NCBI RefSeq assembly: GCF_040222385.1
Contig: NZ_JAVKDF010000037.1
Span: 95,510-159,509, forward strand
Source of the DNA: Imperialibacter sp040222385
Lineage (GTDB): Bacteria; Bacteroidota; Bacteroidia; Cytophagales; Cyclobacteriaceae
DNA: 64,000 bases
Direction of reading: 5' to 3'
The first letter of the stretch is position 1. The number at the start of each line of letters is the position of its first letter. Of the stretch, positions 46,001 through 54,634 are shown in pieces. A program made the translations under genes and the position numbers. The notes beneath the pieces were generated by a model. That model was not told the origin of the DNA. It was given only the letters and a program-made list of their open reading frames with translations, and searched no databases.

Positions 46001-46385
46001 AACTTATGCTGCTACTCTTGATGAGAACGGTAACAAAATTCGCAATACTACACCAATTACTGCTTTTGACTCCCACTTCTCTAACGGATGGGGTGCTTAC
46101 GGACAGGATGAGGTAAACGTATATGATGGAACGGTTATTCGTTTGCGTGAGTTGAGCCTTGGCTATTCACTTCCAAAATCAATTCTTGATGGTACACCTT
46201 TTGGAAGAGCTTCCATTTCGTTGACTGGTCGTAACCTTTGGTTCCGTGCGCCTAACGTATTAGAAGGCTTGAATCTGGATCCTGAACAATTGACAGCGAC
46301 GGCAGACTCTAATCAGCAAGGATTCGAGTACGGAGCGACACCTACTACTCGTCGTTATGGCTTCAATGTTTCACTTAGCTTCTAA
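43080..46385 (+). CDS. SusC/RagA-family TonB-dependent outer membrane transporter
   Basis: 1101 aa from MKRILLLCFMLVSVF, which starts the signal peptide; an upstream GTG extension is rejected. Order: signal ending VWAQ, carboxypeptidase-like domain (GTITSTDDGSSLPGVNVVLKG), plug domain with NIRGISSMTGNSQPLFIVDGIP and GAAASALYGSRATNGVVVITTK, then the 22-strand barrel to FNVSLSF. Imports nutrients too large for porins with the SusD lid. Codons lean to U-ending forms (GGT, CGT, TCT) compared with neighbours, suggesting high expression. Confidence 0.97.
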   Translation: MKRILLLCFMLVSVFVSEVWAQDRVVSGTITSTDDGSSLPGVNVVLKGTTVGTITDIDGNYKISVPAAGGTLVFSFIGLTTQESEIGARSVIDVAMASDVKQLTEVVVTAVGIEREKKALGYSVANLSSDQVSQRAEPDPLRAMQGKMPGVNITGGNGAPGSSTKINIRGISSMTGNSQPLFIVDGIPFDNSVNGNDDPGSNTVTSNRAFDIDPNNIESISILKGAAASALYGSRATNGVVVITTKASKKNTKKGMEISYNGSVNWQEISGIPDYQDVYTQGSNQVYNGGFIGNWGAPMPDYVDQINQQYGTNYTKTYSLYPDGAPYPDGTASNPISNRYPGLFPDLMQDYTMPDGSVRSVSAPYKIEPHDIIGEFFQTGRVVENGVTLSSGSEKASINTGFSRMNQEGIVPNQTIDRTTLFFGGNGQLDNGLFVSGTVNYVNTNQVSPQSGASAFSDYYGGQATNSIFARLFYLPRNFDLNGLPFEHPVDGSNIFYRALDNPRWIAKNNLYESNVNRVYGNITAGYDVTEWFNVTLKGGVNTYHDFRRDLIRPGGIAVPNGGVTTDDISNTEQDYNLIMTFSKDINEDLSFRALVGMNANERKYSRRTIGGANVITASLLKTNATSTQIVLRDFDRLRRLIGVYSDLSLSYKDFLFLNVVGRNDWSSTLPQGANNYFYPGASLSFVLSDAVTMPSFINFAKLRVAQTKVGRDADPYQVRTVYALGLPIASPRYSGVFNTATLGNTLGNATLKPEFTDEFEVGAEARVLNNIIGLDVTYFSRSSTDQIASAAVSRSTGFTQEIVNIGELTNKGWEIGLDVTPVKLSNSFTWNSYFAFTKIKSEIVDAGPSGEIFIGGAGSTFGTIHRNGAPYGQIFGTSNARDDEGNILIDKNTGLPFPTQTSGIIGDPNPDFTLGWTNTFSFKGVTLKALIDWKQGGDFYSFTAASLMLRGQLANSVDREGLRVVPGVYGSNQTYAATLDENGNKIRNTTPITAFDSHFSNGWGAYGQDEVNVYDGTVIRLRELSLGYSLPKSILDGTPFGRASISLTGRNLWFRAPNVLEGLNLDPEQLTATADSNQQGFEYGATPTTRRYGFNVSLSF

Positions 46386-46412
46386 TTGAGGCTTAATAAA
46401 ATGAATGAACAT

Positions 46413-48146
46413 ATGAAAAAATTACATAGAAAAGCTTTAGCTGCATTTATGTCGCTAATACTTTTGTTCTCTGTTTCTTCGTGCGACATCTTCGATTTGG
46501 ATGTCAACACAGATCCTAACAACCCATCAGAGGCAGCGGTTGATCTTCTGCTGGCCAATGTGTTGTCGAACATGTCTTCCTCGTTGGCTGGTGGATTCAA
46601 TGGTGCTTCTACCGGGTTCATGGCACAGACTGATAATAGTGATAATTTTAATTTCAGCAATGCGTCATGGAATGGTACTTGGAATTTTCTCTACAGCGGC
46701 CCTCTTAAGGACCTAAACGAGTTGGTTGCGGCTGCAGAAGCACAGGGAAATAACCCCCGTTACCTTGGCATTGGCCAGGTGCTGAAGGCTTATTATTTCA
46801 GTACGATGGTAGACTTCTTTGGAGACGTTCCTTACACGGAAGCGTTTAAAGGAGATGCTGAAACACCAATCAAGGAGCCTGTTTATGATGATGATGCTGC
46901 CATCTATGCCGACTGTTTGAGTTTGTTGGATCAGGCTATTGCTAACTTTGCTCTAACAAGCACAGTGGCTGTAAGAGGTGATCTTATCTACAACGGTAAC
47001 ATGACTCGTTGGAGAAAACTAGCCAAAACTATGAAGTTGAGGCTGTTGCTTCAAACAAGGAACGTTAGCGATGTAGCTGGCCAAATTCAGGCGCTGGTTA
47101 CGGAAAACGATTTGATCACCAGTGCGGCTGATGATTTTCAATACGAGTTTCCAACTGCAGTTACGCCTGATTTTAGACATCCATGGTACCAGGCTGCATA
47201 TGCTGGTGGAGAAGCTGGTTTTAACTACTTTGGACACCAGTTTATGTACGAGATGTTGGTGAATGGCGACCCAAGGTTTCCGTTCTACTTTCACCGCCAA
47301 ACAACAACTGTGCTAAATCCTGACGATCCGACAGACAAGCAAACGATCCCTTGCTCTCAGAGAACAGATTGTACTTACGGATACTTTGTGCTAAATCCTA
47401 ATATTACCAATGCCTTGTTTGGGTCAGACCCGGATGGACTTTCTTCATCTGAGGAGGCTTATCTGGCAGGTATATTCGGGAGGGACAGAGCTGATCCATC
47501 AGGTATTCCTAACGACAACCCTATCAGGACTATCCCTGGTTCTTATCCAGCCGGTGGTGTGTTTGATGCTACGTCTGGTTCGGGCGGAGGCAATAGGGGT
47601 TCAAGTATAGGTTACTTTCCTATGCTAACAAGCTGGATGACTAAGTTCTATCTTTTGGAAGCTTCCATCACTTTGGGAACTGACATATCAAAAGTGGCAG
47701 CCAGCGAGTCTGCTCTGCTTAACTCTGCATTGACTGATCAAATGAACAAAGTTTGGGATTTTGGTTCTCGTGGTCAAACAGTAGCGGCTGATGAGTCTAC
47801 GTGGGGCACTGCCTATAGCTGGCCTGTTACATTCAAGACCAGAGCTGCTCTTAGGGCTGAGGTTATTGACGCTTACCCTACAGGGGGTAGTGAGACCGCA
47901 AGGCTAGGTTATGTACTGAAGCAAGCATGGTTTGCTAACTTCGGGAATGGCATTGAGCAGTATAATGCCTTCCGTAGAACAGGGCTTCCAGCTGATATTC
48001 AGACACCGCTTCAGTTGCCTCGTCAGTTTGCGTTACGTTTCCCGTATGCGCAGGATGAGCTTAACCTGAATAGCAAGACGCCGGTTATCATTTATGACAA
48101 TCCTTCGGCTGCAGTGTTCTGGGATACACTTAAGTTTCAGTTTTAA
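46413..48146 (+). CDS. SusD/RagB-family nutrient-binding lipoprotein
   Basis: About 577 aa from MKKLHRKALAAF (two earlier in-frame ATGs exist). Lipobox VSSC, then DIFDLDVNTDPNNPSEA, the usual start of the SusD-like family 2. A TPR-like helical body follows. Works as the surface lid of the SusC transporter encoded 27 bp upstream, binding an unknown ligand. Same U-ending codon leaning as susC. Confidence 0.95.
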   Translation: MKKLHRKALAAFMSLILLFSVSSCDIFDLDVNTDPNNPSEAAVDLLLANVLSNMSSSLAGGFNGASTGFMAQTDNSDNFNFSNASWNGTWNFLYSGPLKDLNELVAAAEAQGNNPRYLGIGQVLKAYYFSTMVDFFGDVPYTEAFKGDAETPIKEPVYDDDAAIYADCLSLLDQAIANFALTSTVAVRGDLIYNGNMTRWRKLAKTMKLRLLLQTRNVSDVAGQIQALVTENDLITSAADDFQYEFPTAVTPDFRHPWYQAAYAGGEAGFNYFGHQFMYEMLVNGDPRFPFYFHRQTTTVLNPDDPTDKQTIPCSQRTDCTYGYFVLNPNITNALFGSDPDGLSSSEEAYLAGIFGRDRADPSGIPNDNPIRTIPGSYPAGGVFDATSGSGGGNRGSSIGYFPMLTSWMTKFYLLEASITLGTDISKVAASESALLNSALTDQMNKVWDFGSRGQTVAADESTWGTAYSWPVTFKTRAALRAEVIDAYPTGGSETARLGYVLKQAWFANFGNGIEQYNAFRRTGLPADIQTPLQLPRQFALRFPYAQDELNLNSKTPVIIYDNPSAAVFWDTLKFQF

Positions 48147-48164
48147 TTAGTTAATTAGACAATT

Positions 48165-49124
48165 ATGAAAAAACTAAATAAATATATCCTGGTATTGCTG
48201 GCAATGGTGGTTGTTATCCCTGCCTGTAAAGACGAGGATTTGGTGGTACTACCCGATTGGGAATCAGGTGTCAATGCATATACAGTGGTAGCTGAAGGCT
48301 CCAAAGGTGACTTTCTAAGCGGTAACGCTGCACAGGACATTACCTTTGATATGCTGTGGAACTCTATTGATGGCGAGAACACAGTGACTAAAATAGAGAT
48401 TTTCGCATATTTCAGCGAAGCCTACACTGATCCTGATGGCAACCCGGCGGTCGCTAACTATGGTGGTGCAGACGGAGTTTCTTTCTTAACTATAGAAGGA
48501 GCCGCAGTGCCTGCCAACAAAGTGACAACGTCATTCTCGATTTCTCAGGATGATATGTATGAGATGTTTAAGGACTCTTCCTTTGACTACGACAAGGACG
48601 GTACAGCTACGCCAGTTTGGGGTAACCCTGACAAGCCAAATAGAAGAGCCAGTAGCACAAACTTTAAGTTTGTTCCTGGCGACTCTTTCTCAATCCGTTG
48701 GGAGTTGACTACTGCCGATGGTAGGTTGTTTGATTCATGGTCTCCTTCAGTTTGTACTGAATTTCCTGGGTCTAACTGTTCATATGCTTGGGCTATCGTG
48801 TGTGCCCCTGCCATCGTAAACCCTCAGGGCGATTATGTATTGACTTTGGTCGATTCATATGGCGACGGTTGGAATGGTGCAACGTTGGTTGTTAAAATTG
48901 ACGGAACACCAACAGTTTATACTGTAAGCGCTGCTCAGGGTGCTGGTGCCACTTATACTGTAAGCGTTCCAGCTGGCACAACCAGTTTAACGTTTGAGTA
49001 TACTTCCGGCGATTGGGATTCAGAAGCTTCATTTACAATCAAGTCGCCTTCTGGCAACGTGATTGCTGCATGGGGCCCATCTCCTCCGATCGGTGCCGTT
49101 AAGCTTGATCTTTGTAACGAATAA
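48165..49124 (+). CDS. SusCD-linked lipoprotein, unknown ligand
   Basis: 319 aa. Lipobox VIPAC after the signal. The N-terminal half is unfamiliar; the C-terminal about 95 residues begin PQGDYVLTLVDSYGDGWNG and form a beta domain of a kind often found on extracellular Bacteroidota proteins. Located 18 bp after susD and before a strong terminator, so it is the third gene of the operon, in the place where SusE/SusF-type surface binders usually sit. Confidence 0.85.
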   Translation: MKKLNKYILVLLAMVVVIPACKDEDLVVLPDWESGVNAYTVVAEGSKGDFLSGNAAQDITFDMLWNSIDGENTVTKIEIFAYFSEAYTDPDGNPAVANYGGADGVSFLTIEGAAVPANKVTTSFSISQDDMYEMFKDSSFDYDKDGTATPVWGNPDKPNRRASSTNFKFVPGDSFSIRWELTTADGRLFDSWSPSVCTEFPGSNCSYAWAIVCAPAIVNPQGDYVLTLVDSYGDGWNGATLVVKIDGTPTVYTVSAAQGAGATYTVSVPAGTTSLTFEYTSGDWDSEASFTIKSPSGNVIAAWGPSPPIGAVKLDLCNE

Positions 49125-49142
49125 CGATTTGTTTTTGATAGT

Positions 49143-49177
49143 AAAAAGCCATCTAACTTGTTAGATGGCTTTTTTTT
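49143..49177 (+). terminator. Intrinsic terminator of SusCD operon
   Basis: Perfect 15-bp stem AAAAAGCCATCTAAC / GTTAGATGGCTTTTT with a TT loop, followed by a run of T to 49177. Confidence 0.92.
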
Positions 49178-49348
49178 GCCTCAATCGCTGAATTTGTGTG
49201 GTAAAGCAGAACCGAATATTTCTTTCGCTAAAAGAGCGGTCACGAGTGCTTGGAAATTTGAAGACTATGTTAGTAGATGTTGATGTCTCCTGATTTACCT
49301 GCTGGGGCAACATGTTTTGTAGCTGTTTGTTAGAGAAGTTTCAATGAT

Positions 49349-50644
49349 ATGAAAAGATTGGACATTTTGGCTGTTGTCAGCCTTATTGCAGTGATGTGCG
49401 CCTGCCAGGGCTCTTCTGATACTAGTAAACATGCTATAAGTGTTGTTCCACCCTTGGCTAGTACCGTTAAAGTCTACAACCCGGATTTAATAGACAGTAG
49501 TTCAGTTTTTGTGGTGGAAAGTGGAGGTACTTCGGCATATCTGATTAGTAAAGCAGGAAAGAGACTCTATACATGGACATTTGGTTTGTCACTTGGTGCT
49601 GATATCGAGCTACTTCCTAATGGTAAGCTTCTTGGAATGTTCAAAGCGCCTACCCCAGGCTTTAGTTTTGGTGGTGGATATGGGGGTGTCATTCAAATCA
49701 TCAACCCCGATAGTTCTGTCGATTGGGAATTCCAATACGTATCAGACGATCTGCTTGCACACCACGACTTGACGCTTTTGCCAAACGGCAACATCCTTTT
49801 TCTAGCCTGGGAGAAAATTGACTCTGTTACAGCAAAGAAGGCCGGTGCTAGTGTTAGCTATGATATTTACCCGGAAAAGGTGGTGGAAATTGATACAGCT
49901 ACCAGAGAGGTGGTTTGGGAATGGCGTAGCTGGGATCATATTGTCCAGGATAAGCTAAATGGAGCGCCTACCTACGGAGTGGTTGCTGAGAGGCCGGACA
50001 AGATAAATATCAACTATTTATTGCGCCCAGATGGTGATCTAATGCATGCTAATGGTATAGACTACGATCTGGAGAACGATTTGATTTTCATTAGTGTAAA
50101 TTACTTTAGTGAAGTATGGGTGGTCGATCATAGCGCCAGCACAGAAGAGGCCAGAGGTAGTAGTGGTGGCAAATTTGGCAAGGGAGGTAACCTGATATAT
50201 AGGTTTGGAAACCCCGAAGCATATGGCAATGCCAAAGGCACGAGATTGTTTGATAGAATACACTTTCCTAACTTATTGAGGAAGGAAGGACGGCAGATGC
50301 CTAATGTGTTGATTTACGAAAATGGGCTTACGGCAAAGCGATCTACTGTGTATGAGTTTGAGATGCCGGAAGAGCTTCAGATACTGCCAGATTGGGACAA
50401 CGAACCCAAAGTGGTTTGGAGTTTTACCGATAGTCTTTTATCGTACGGCCGAATTTCCGGTGCGGTGAGAACAAATAATGGAAATACCTTGATTTGTGAG
50501 GGGGACTACGGTTTTTGGGAGGTTACAGCAGGCGGCGAGGTAGCTTGGAAGTACAATGATACTAGCGCTACATTTTGGCGGGGATATGCATATTACGAAA
50601 ACGATGAGGCTTTGTCTTTTCTAAAAGGAATGTCAACTCACTAG
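49349..50644 (+). CDS. Arylsulfotransferase-like (ASST family) lipoprotein
   Basis: 431 aa. Signal with lipobox CAC (MCACQGSS). The six-bladed propeller of the arylsulfotransferase/ASST family is suggested by HHDLTLLPNGNILFLAWE, WEWRSWDHIV, HANGIDYDLENDLIFISVNYFSEVWVVDHS-like strands and WKYNDTSATFWRGYAY. Family enzymes move sulfate between phenols; whether the catalytic His is here I cannot confirm. Separate from the SusCD operon by its terminator. Confidence 0.82.
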   Translation: MKRLDILAVVSLIAVMCACQGSSDTSKHAISVVPPLASTVKVYNPDLIDSSSVFVVESGGTSAYLISKAGKRLYTWTFGLSLGADIELLPNGKLLGMFKAPTPGFSFGGGYGGVIQIINPDSSVDWEFQYVSDDLLAHHDLTLLPNGNILFLAWEKIDSVTAKKAGASVSYDIYPEKVVEIDTATREVVWEWRSWDHIVQDKLNGAPTYGVVAERPDKININYLLRPDGDLMHANGIDYDLENDLIFISVNYFSEVWVVDHSASTEEARGSSGGKFGKGGNLIYRFGNPEAYGNAKGTRLFDRIHFPNLLRKEGRQMPNVLIYENGLTAKRSTVYEFEMPEELQILPDWDNEPKVVWSFTDSLLSYGRISGAVRTNNGNTLICEGDYGFWEVTAGGEVAWKYNDTSATFWRGYAYYENDEALSFLKGMSTH

Positions 50645-50697
50645 TGTAAGCTTATTGGCTAGTAGGAGGTAGCCATCAGTAGAATGATCGATGTCGA

Positions 50698-51960
50698 CTA
50701 TTTCTCCAGATAGTAAAGGATTAGGTTTAGCATTTCGCTGGTAGTGTTCCACCCATAGGTAACATCCTTTGGTGGAAAGGTGGGATTGGCAGGATTCCCG
50801 GCAGTATTGTCAAATGTGGCCTGCACGGTTAAGAGAGATCCCTTTGGGATTTCGACCAATTCCTTAAATTGATAGGTAGTTTGCCAGTTGAAATCCCACT
50901 TGTCAATCTTGATCAGGGGAATCTCCTTTTTATCGGGCGTAACAGCAAAGGCTTTGAAATTTGCGCCGAGATAGTGCATATGAGGGTTTACAGCTATCAC
51001 CTCTATGTTGCTCTCAATCGGATAAACTGCTTCGAAGTAAGGCTTCGTATTTTTGGGTATAAAAAATTGCCTATTCACAATAAACTCCTCGGTTACGGTG
51101 ATCGTTTTGACCTCTTTTTCTATTTCCCCCTTCGCCAAATATAGATTGATTGTCGATAAATCTTCTTCTTCCACCGACGACGGAGCGTAATGTATGTTGA
51201 GTATGAGGTCGACATCTTTGTTGATTTTCTTGCCGGATCCCTTGGGGAAAAAGATGGGAAAGTTGCCTGGCACCCAGCCGTAAAGGAACCTGTCGAGCGG
51301 AGGATATTTATTGAATTGCCAGATAGCTGAATCGTTCGCAGAGAGTCCTTCAATATTTCTCACCATATGTGAAGTATCAGTCATCACCCGGCTGTGGTGA
51401 ACAAGCCTTTTGTTGCCTGGAATAAATTCAATTGCTTCAAGATAGGTGTCTTCTGTTAAGTTGGTTGGAATGTTGAAGAATCGATAGTCATCTTTTCCCG
51501 AATTACTAACCGTGAAGGGCTTCTGCATGGTGAACGAGTAGTCAGGGGCTCGCTCTGGGTACGGGCCCTGAGAGATTTCGATGCTCTTGGCGTTTTTTTT
51601 ATCACCTTCAAGCTTACCTTGCGAAACCCATGCCTGAATCTTGGTAATTTCGTCATCTGTGAGCCTGCGCTCGTTCAGATACGTTTGGTAGGTGTGGTCA
51701 GCCTGCCACGGGGGCATGTAGCGGGTGCTGGTCACATACACGATGAAGTCTGCTTTATTTCTCACATCCTCATAAGTGATAAGACTGAACGGGCCGGCCT
51801 TACCCGGCTGGTGGCAGGGAGCACAATTCTGATAAATAATAGGCTGAATGTCTTTATAAAAGGTAACCTGCCCTTTTTCTTGGGCCAGCGAGCAAAGGCT
51901 GACACCCCACAGCAATAACACAAGCGAAGCAGATCTAATGTAAGGCAACTCCAATCTCAT
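50698..51960 (-). CDS. Cytochrome c / copper type II monooxygenase fusion
   Basis: 420 aa from MRLELPYIRSASLVL, which begins the signal peptide ending SLAQ; an in-frame ATG nine codons earlier is less likely. One heme c site CAPCH (in YQNCAPCHQPG) lies in the N-terminal cytochrome. The rest matches the PHM-like copper type II fold with candidate ligands VHHSR, NIHY, PHMHYL and a late TSEM. The periplasmic oxidoreductase has an unknown substrate. It ends convergent to the ASST-like gene. Confidence 0.88.
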   Translation of the reverse strand: MRLELPYIRSASLVLLLWGVSLCSLAQEKGQVTFYKDIQPIIYQNCAPCHQPGKAGPFSLITYEDVRNKADFIVYVTSTRYMPPWQADHTYQTYLNERRLTDDEITKIQAWVSQGKLEGDKKNAKSIEISQGPYPERAPDYSFTMQKPFTVSNSGKDDYRFFNIPTNLTEDTYLEAIEFIPGNKRLVHHSRVMTDTSHMVRNIEGLSANDSAIWQFNKYPPLDRFLYGWVPGNFPIFFPKGSGKKINKDVDLILNIHYAPSSVEEEDLSTINLYLAKGEIEKEVKTITVTEEFIVNRQFFIPKNTKPYFEAVYPIESNIEVIAVNPHMHYLGANFKAFAVTPDKKEIPLIKIDKWDFNWQTTYQFKELVEIPKGSLLTVQATFDNTAGNPANPTFPPKDVTYGWNTTSEMLNLILYYLEK

Positions 51961-52085
51961 ATCAGCCAAACTCCAATTTTCCTCCAACCTAATAAAAAAT
52001 AACCATTAAAATTTCCCACTTTCTATTTAAGGCCATGTTTCGCTAGATTGCATGGTTTGAAGTAGAAGATCAGTAGTCGACAAGG

Positions 52086-53087
52086 ATGAAGAGAATACAA
52101 ATAATAGGAACGCAGCGATCAGGTTCCAATTTGCTCAGGGTAATGTTGAACCAGCACCAGAACGTTTGCGCTCCCCACCCGCCTCATCTGTTGAAAACAT
52201 TTTACCCTTTGTTGTCGAGGTATGGAAATCTACAGTCTACTGATAATTTCGCTGAACTTGTTGAGGATATGATCACCTGGGTAGAGTTAAATCCAGTGGC
52301 TTGGCGGGGTTTCAGCCCGTCGTCAAGTCAAATCATCGACAAGTGCACTTCACCGACAATTTTTCAAGCTTTTAAGGCCATTTATGATTGGGAAGCAAGA
52401 TTAAATGGGAAGAACGTTTGGGTATGCAAGAGCATGACAAACTATGAGTTTGCCGACGATTTTGAAGATGAGAAAATATTTGACCACTACATTTTTCTAT
52501 ATCGGGATGGGCGAGACGTTGCCTTGTCTTTTTCTAAGGCCATTGTTGGCCCAAAGTCGGCCTACTACTGTGCGGCACAATGGAATTACGATCAAACAGC
52601 TTCCATTAAACTGCAACAAAGGCTTGGCCCAAAAGTGTTCGCTCTAAGTTATGAGCAACTAATTCAGAACCCTGCTGGCGAGCTTGAACGTCTCTTTGCG
52701 GCTATTGGATTGGAAATGCCTGAAGACCTTTTTGAATTTCCTTCTTCGGCAGAATCAAGAGTTACCGCCGATGCAGGAGAGATGTGGAAGAATGTCGTAC
52801 GGCCTATAATACCGGACAATAAGCTCAAATATGTCGAGGAGATGAGTCAGACGGATCAAAATATATACGAGTCAGTAGCCGGAGCAGCACTGCATTCTTT
52901 GGGCTATCCCGTTTACTATTGGCCGGAACATACCTTGTCATTTTCAGAACAAGATTTGGAAAGAATGGCTCAGAAAGAGGCTGTTCTGAAATCAGAGGCG
53001 AAAACGAGAACTCCGTTGCATGACCTTAACCTCAGAAGAGGACAAGATGAATTTCACTCTCATTTGTTGCAACGAAAGGCTATTTAA
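52086..53087 (+). CDS. Sulfotransferase family protein
   Basis: 333 aa cytoplasmic protein. The 5'-phosphosulfate loop GTQRSGSNLL (about 7-16) and the 3'-phosphate motif LYRDGRDVALSFSKA (about 137-151) are those of PAPS-dependent sulfotransferases. The acceptor is unknown; lipids, glycans and small molecules are all possible. Ends by overlapping the convergent hldD gene by 4 bp inside a hairpin. Confidence 0.92.
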   Translation: MKRIQIIGTQRSGSNLLRVMLNQHQNVCAPHPPHLLKTFYPLLSRYGNLQSTDNFAELVEDMITWVELNPVAWRGFSPSSSQIIDKCTSPTIFQAFKAIYDWEARLNGKNVWVCKSMTNYEFADDFEDEKIFDHYIFLYRDGRDVALSFSKAIVGPKSAYYCAAQWNYDQTASIKLQQRLGPKVFALSYEQLIQNPAGELERLFAAIGLEMPEDLFEFPSSAESRVTADAGEMWKNVVRPIIPDNKLKYVEEMSQTDQNIYESVAGAALHSLGYPVYYWPEHTLSFSEQDLERMAQKEAVLKSEAKTRTPLHDLNLRRGQDEFHSHLLQRKAI

Positions 53088-53098
53088 AAATAGGCTTT
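53075..53098. terminator. Hairpin spanning two overlapping stop codons
   Basis: AAAGGCTATTT (53075-53085), AA, AAATAGGCTTT (53088-53098): 10 of 11 pairs (one G-G mismatch). Both the sulfotransferase and the hldD stop codons lie at its centre. May end transcription from both sides. Confidence 0.6.
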
Positions 53099-54049
53099 AT
53101 TTGTTAAGTAAAGCTTAACATAATCTTCAATCCCACTCTCCAGTTCGGTAAATGGCTGATCATACCCGATCGACCTTATCTTAGTCATATTAGCCTCGGT
53201 AAAGTACTGGTATTTGTCCCTGATGTCTTCAGGCGTGGGAACGAACTCAATCTCAGGAGTTTTTCCCAGTGCGTTGAACACTGCCAGCACTAAATCCTTA
53301 AATGTTCTCGCATGGCCTGAACCAAGGTTGTAAATGCCACTGTCTTTCCTATGATGCATCAGAAACTGGCAAATGCTGCACACATCCATCACATACACAA
53401 AGTCACGCATTTGCTCACCGTCTTTGTAGGCTGGGTTATGCGACTGGAAAAGTTTCATTTTGCCTGTTTTTTCTATTTGATGGTGGGCATGAAGAATCAC
53501 AGAAGCCATTCTGCCCTTGTGATATTCATTGGGGCCGTACACGTTGAAAAACTTGAGGCCGGCCCAAAAGAACGGTTTCTGCTCCTGCTGCAATACCCAA
53601 ATATCAAATTCATTCTTCGACTCACCATAAGGGTTCAACGGCTTGAGCTCGGAGAGCCTTGATTCATCGTCGTCGTAGCCAATTTCCCCCAGGCCGTAGG
53701 TAGCGGCTGACGACGCATACACCAGCGGAATTTGATAGAGCGTGCACAACTCAAACACCTTTTTCGAATAGTTGGTATTCAGCTTCCAAAGAAGCTCTCT
53801 ATCAAACTCAGTAGTGTCTGTGCGTGCTCCCAGATGAAAGATGAATTCTATCTGCTTTTGATTATTCTCAATCCAGCTGAAGAAGTCATCTCTGTCCACC
53901 CTCTCTATGAGTTGCTTCTCTTCGAGGTTTTTGTTCTTCTCTTCGTTGGAAAAGTCATCAACAGCTACAATGGCCCGAAAACCCTTCTTGTTCAGGCTTG
54001 AAATAAGGCAGCTTCCAATAAAGCCGGCAGCACCAGTTACTACGATCAT
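53084..54049 (-). CDS. hldD: ADP-L-glycero-D-manno-heptose 6-epimerase
   Basis: 321 aa extended SDR. Rossmann motif TGAAGFIGSCLI at the N-terminus, LGARTDT, ASSAATYG and YGESKNEFD (catalytic Tyr and Lys). Makes the heptose precursor for the LPS core. Length and motifs match HldD/RfaD. lpxB close by also points to LPS synthesis. Confidence 0.94.
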   Translation of the reverse strand: MIVVTGAAGFIGSCLISSLNKKGFRAIVAVDDFSNEEKNKNLEEKQLIERVDRDDFFSWIENNQKQIEFIFHLGARTDTTEFDRELLWKLNTNYSKKVFELCTLYQIPLVYASSAATYGLGEIGYDDDESRLSELKPLNPYGESKNEFDIWVLQQEQKPFFWAGLKFFNVYGPNEYHKGRMASVILHAHHQIEKTGKMKLFQSHNPAYKDGEQMRDFVYVMDVCSICQFLMHHRKDSGIYNLGSGHARTFKDLVLAVFNALGKTPEIEFVPTPEDIRDKYQYFTEANMTKIRSIGYDQPFTELESGIEDYVKLYLTNKAYF

Positions 54050-54163
54050 TTAAAGTTATTTTGCCCAAATATAGGGCTAAATAGCAGGCCAATAAAGCCT
54101 AAAGACTGAAAGCCTGCATAACACGCACACATTCTTCTTATATTTGCGAAAATTTGTTGGGGA

Positions 54164-54583
54164 ATGATTTACGTAAGCAGGAAGGAACATTTTAACGCAG
54201 CTCATAAGCTATACAATCCGGCGTGGTCAAAGGAGAAAAACGAAGCAGTTTTTGGCCCCTGTGCTAACGAAAACTGGCATGGGCATAACTTTGATTTGAT
54301 CATAACAGTCAAAGGAATGCCCGATCCGGAAACAGGCTTTGTGATTGATCTTAAGAAGTTAAGTACGCTTATTCGCACAAGGGTGATTGAAAAAGTCGAT
54401 CACAAGAACCTAAACCTGGATGTCGATTTCTTGAAAGGAAAGATGGCGAGCTGCGAAAACATTGTATTTGAATTCTGGAAAATTCTCTTTCCGGGAGTCA
54501 AAGAAATTGCGCCAAATGCCACGCTGCACGCCATCAAGTTATATGAGACACCCCGCAACTATGTAGAATATTTTGGGGAATAG
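54164..54583 (+). CDS. queD: 6-carboxytetrahydropterin synthase (QueD)
   Basis: 139 aa T-fold enzyme. Zinc-binding histidines in HFNAAHKL and NWHGHNF, and the family motif CENIVFEFW with the catalytic Cys-side Glu. Converts dihydroneopterin triphosphate to the carboxy-pterin precursor of queuosine; queE is also in the window. A TATATTTG -7-like element ends 17 bases before the ATG (54139-54146). Confidence 0.95.
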   Translation: MIYVSRKEHFNAAHKLYNPAWSKEKNEAVFGPCANENWHGHNFDLIITVKGMPDPETGFVIDLKKLSTLIRTRVIEKVDHKNLNLDVDFLKGKMASCENIVFEFWKILFPGVKEIAPNATLHAIKLYETPRNYVEYFGE

Positions 54584-54634
54584 CGTCAGCCATTTCCCGG
54601 CTATATCTTTACAAACCACCCAAACCCGGACGGA

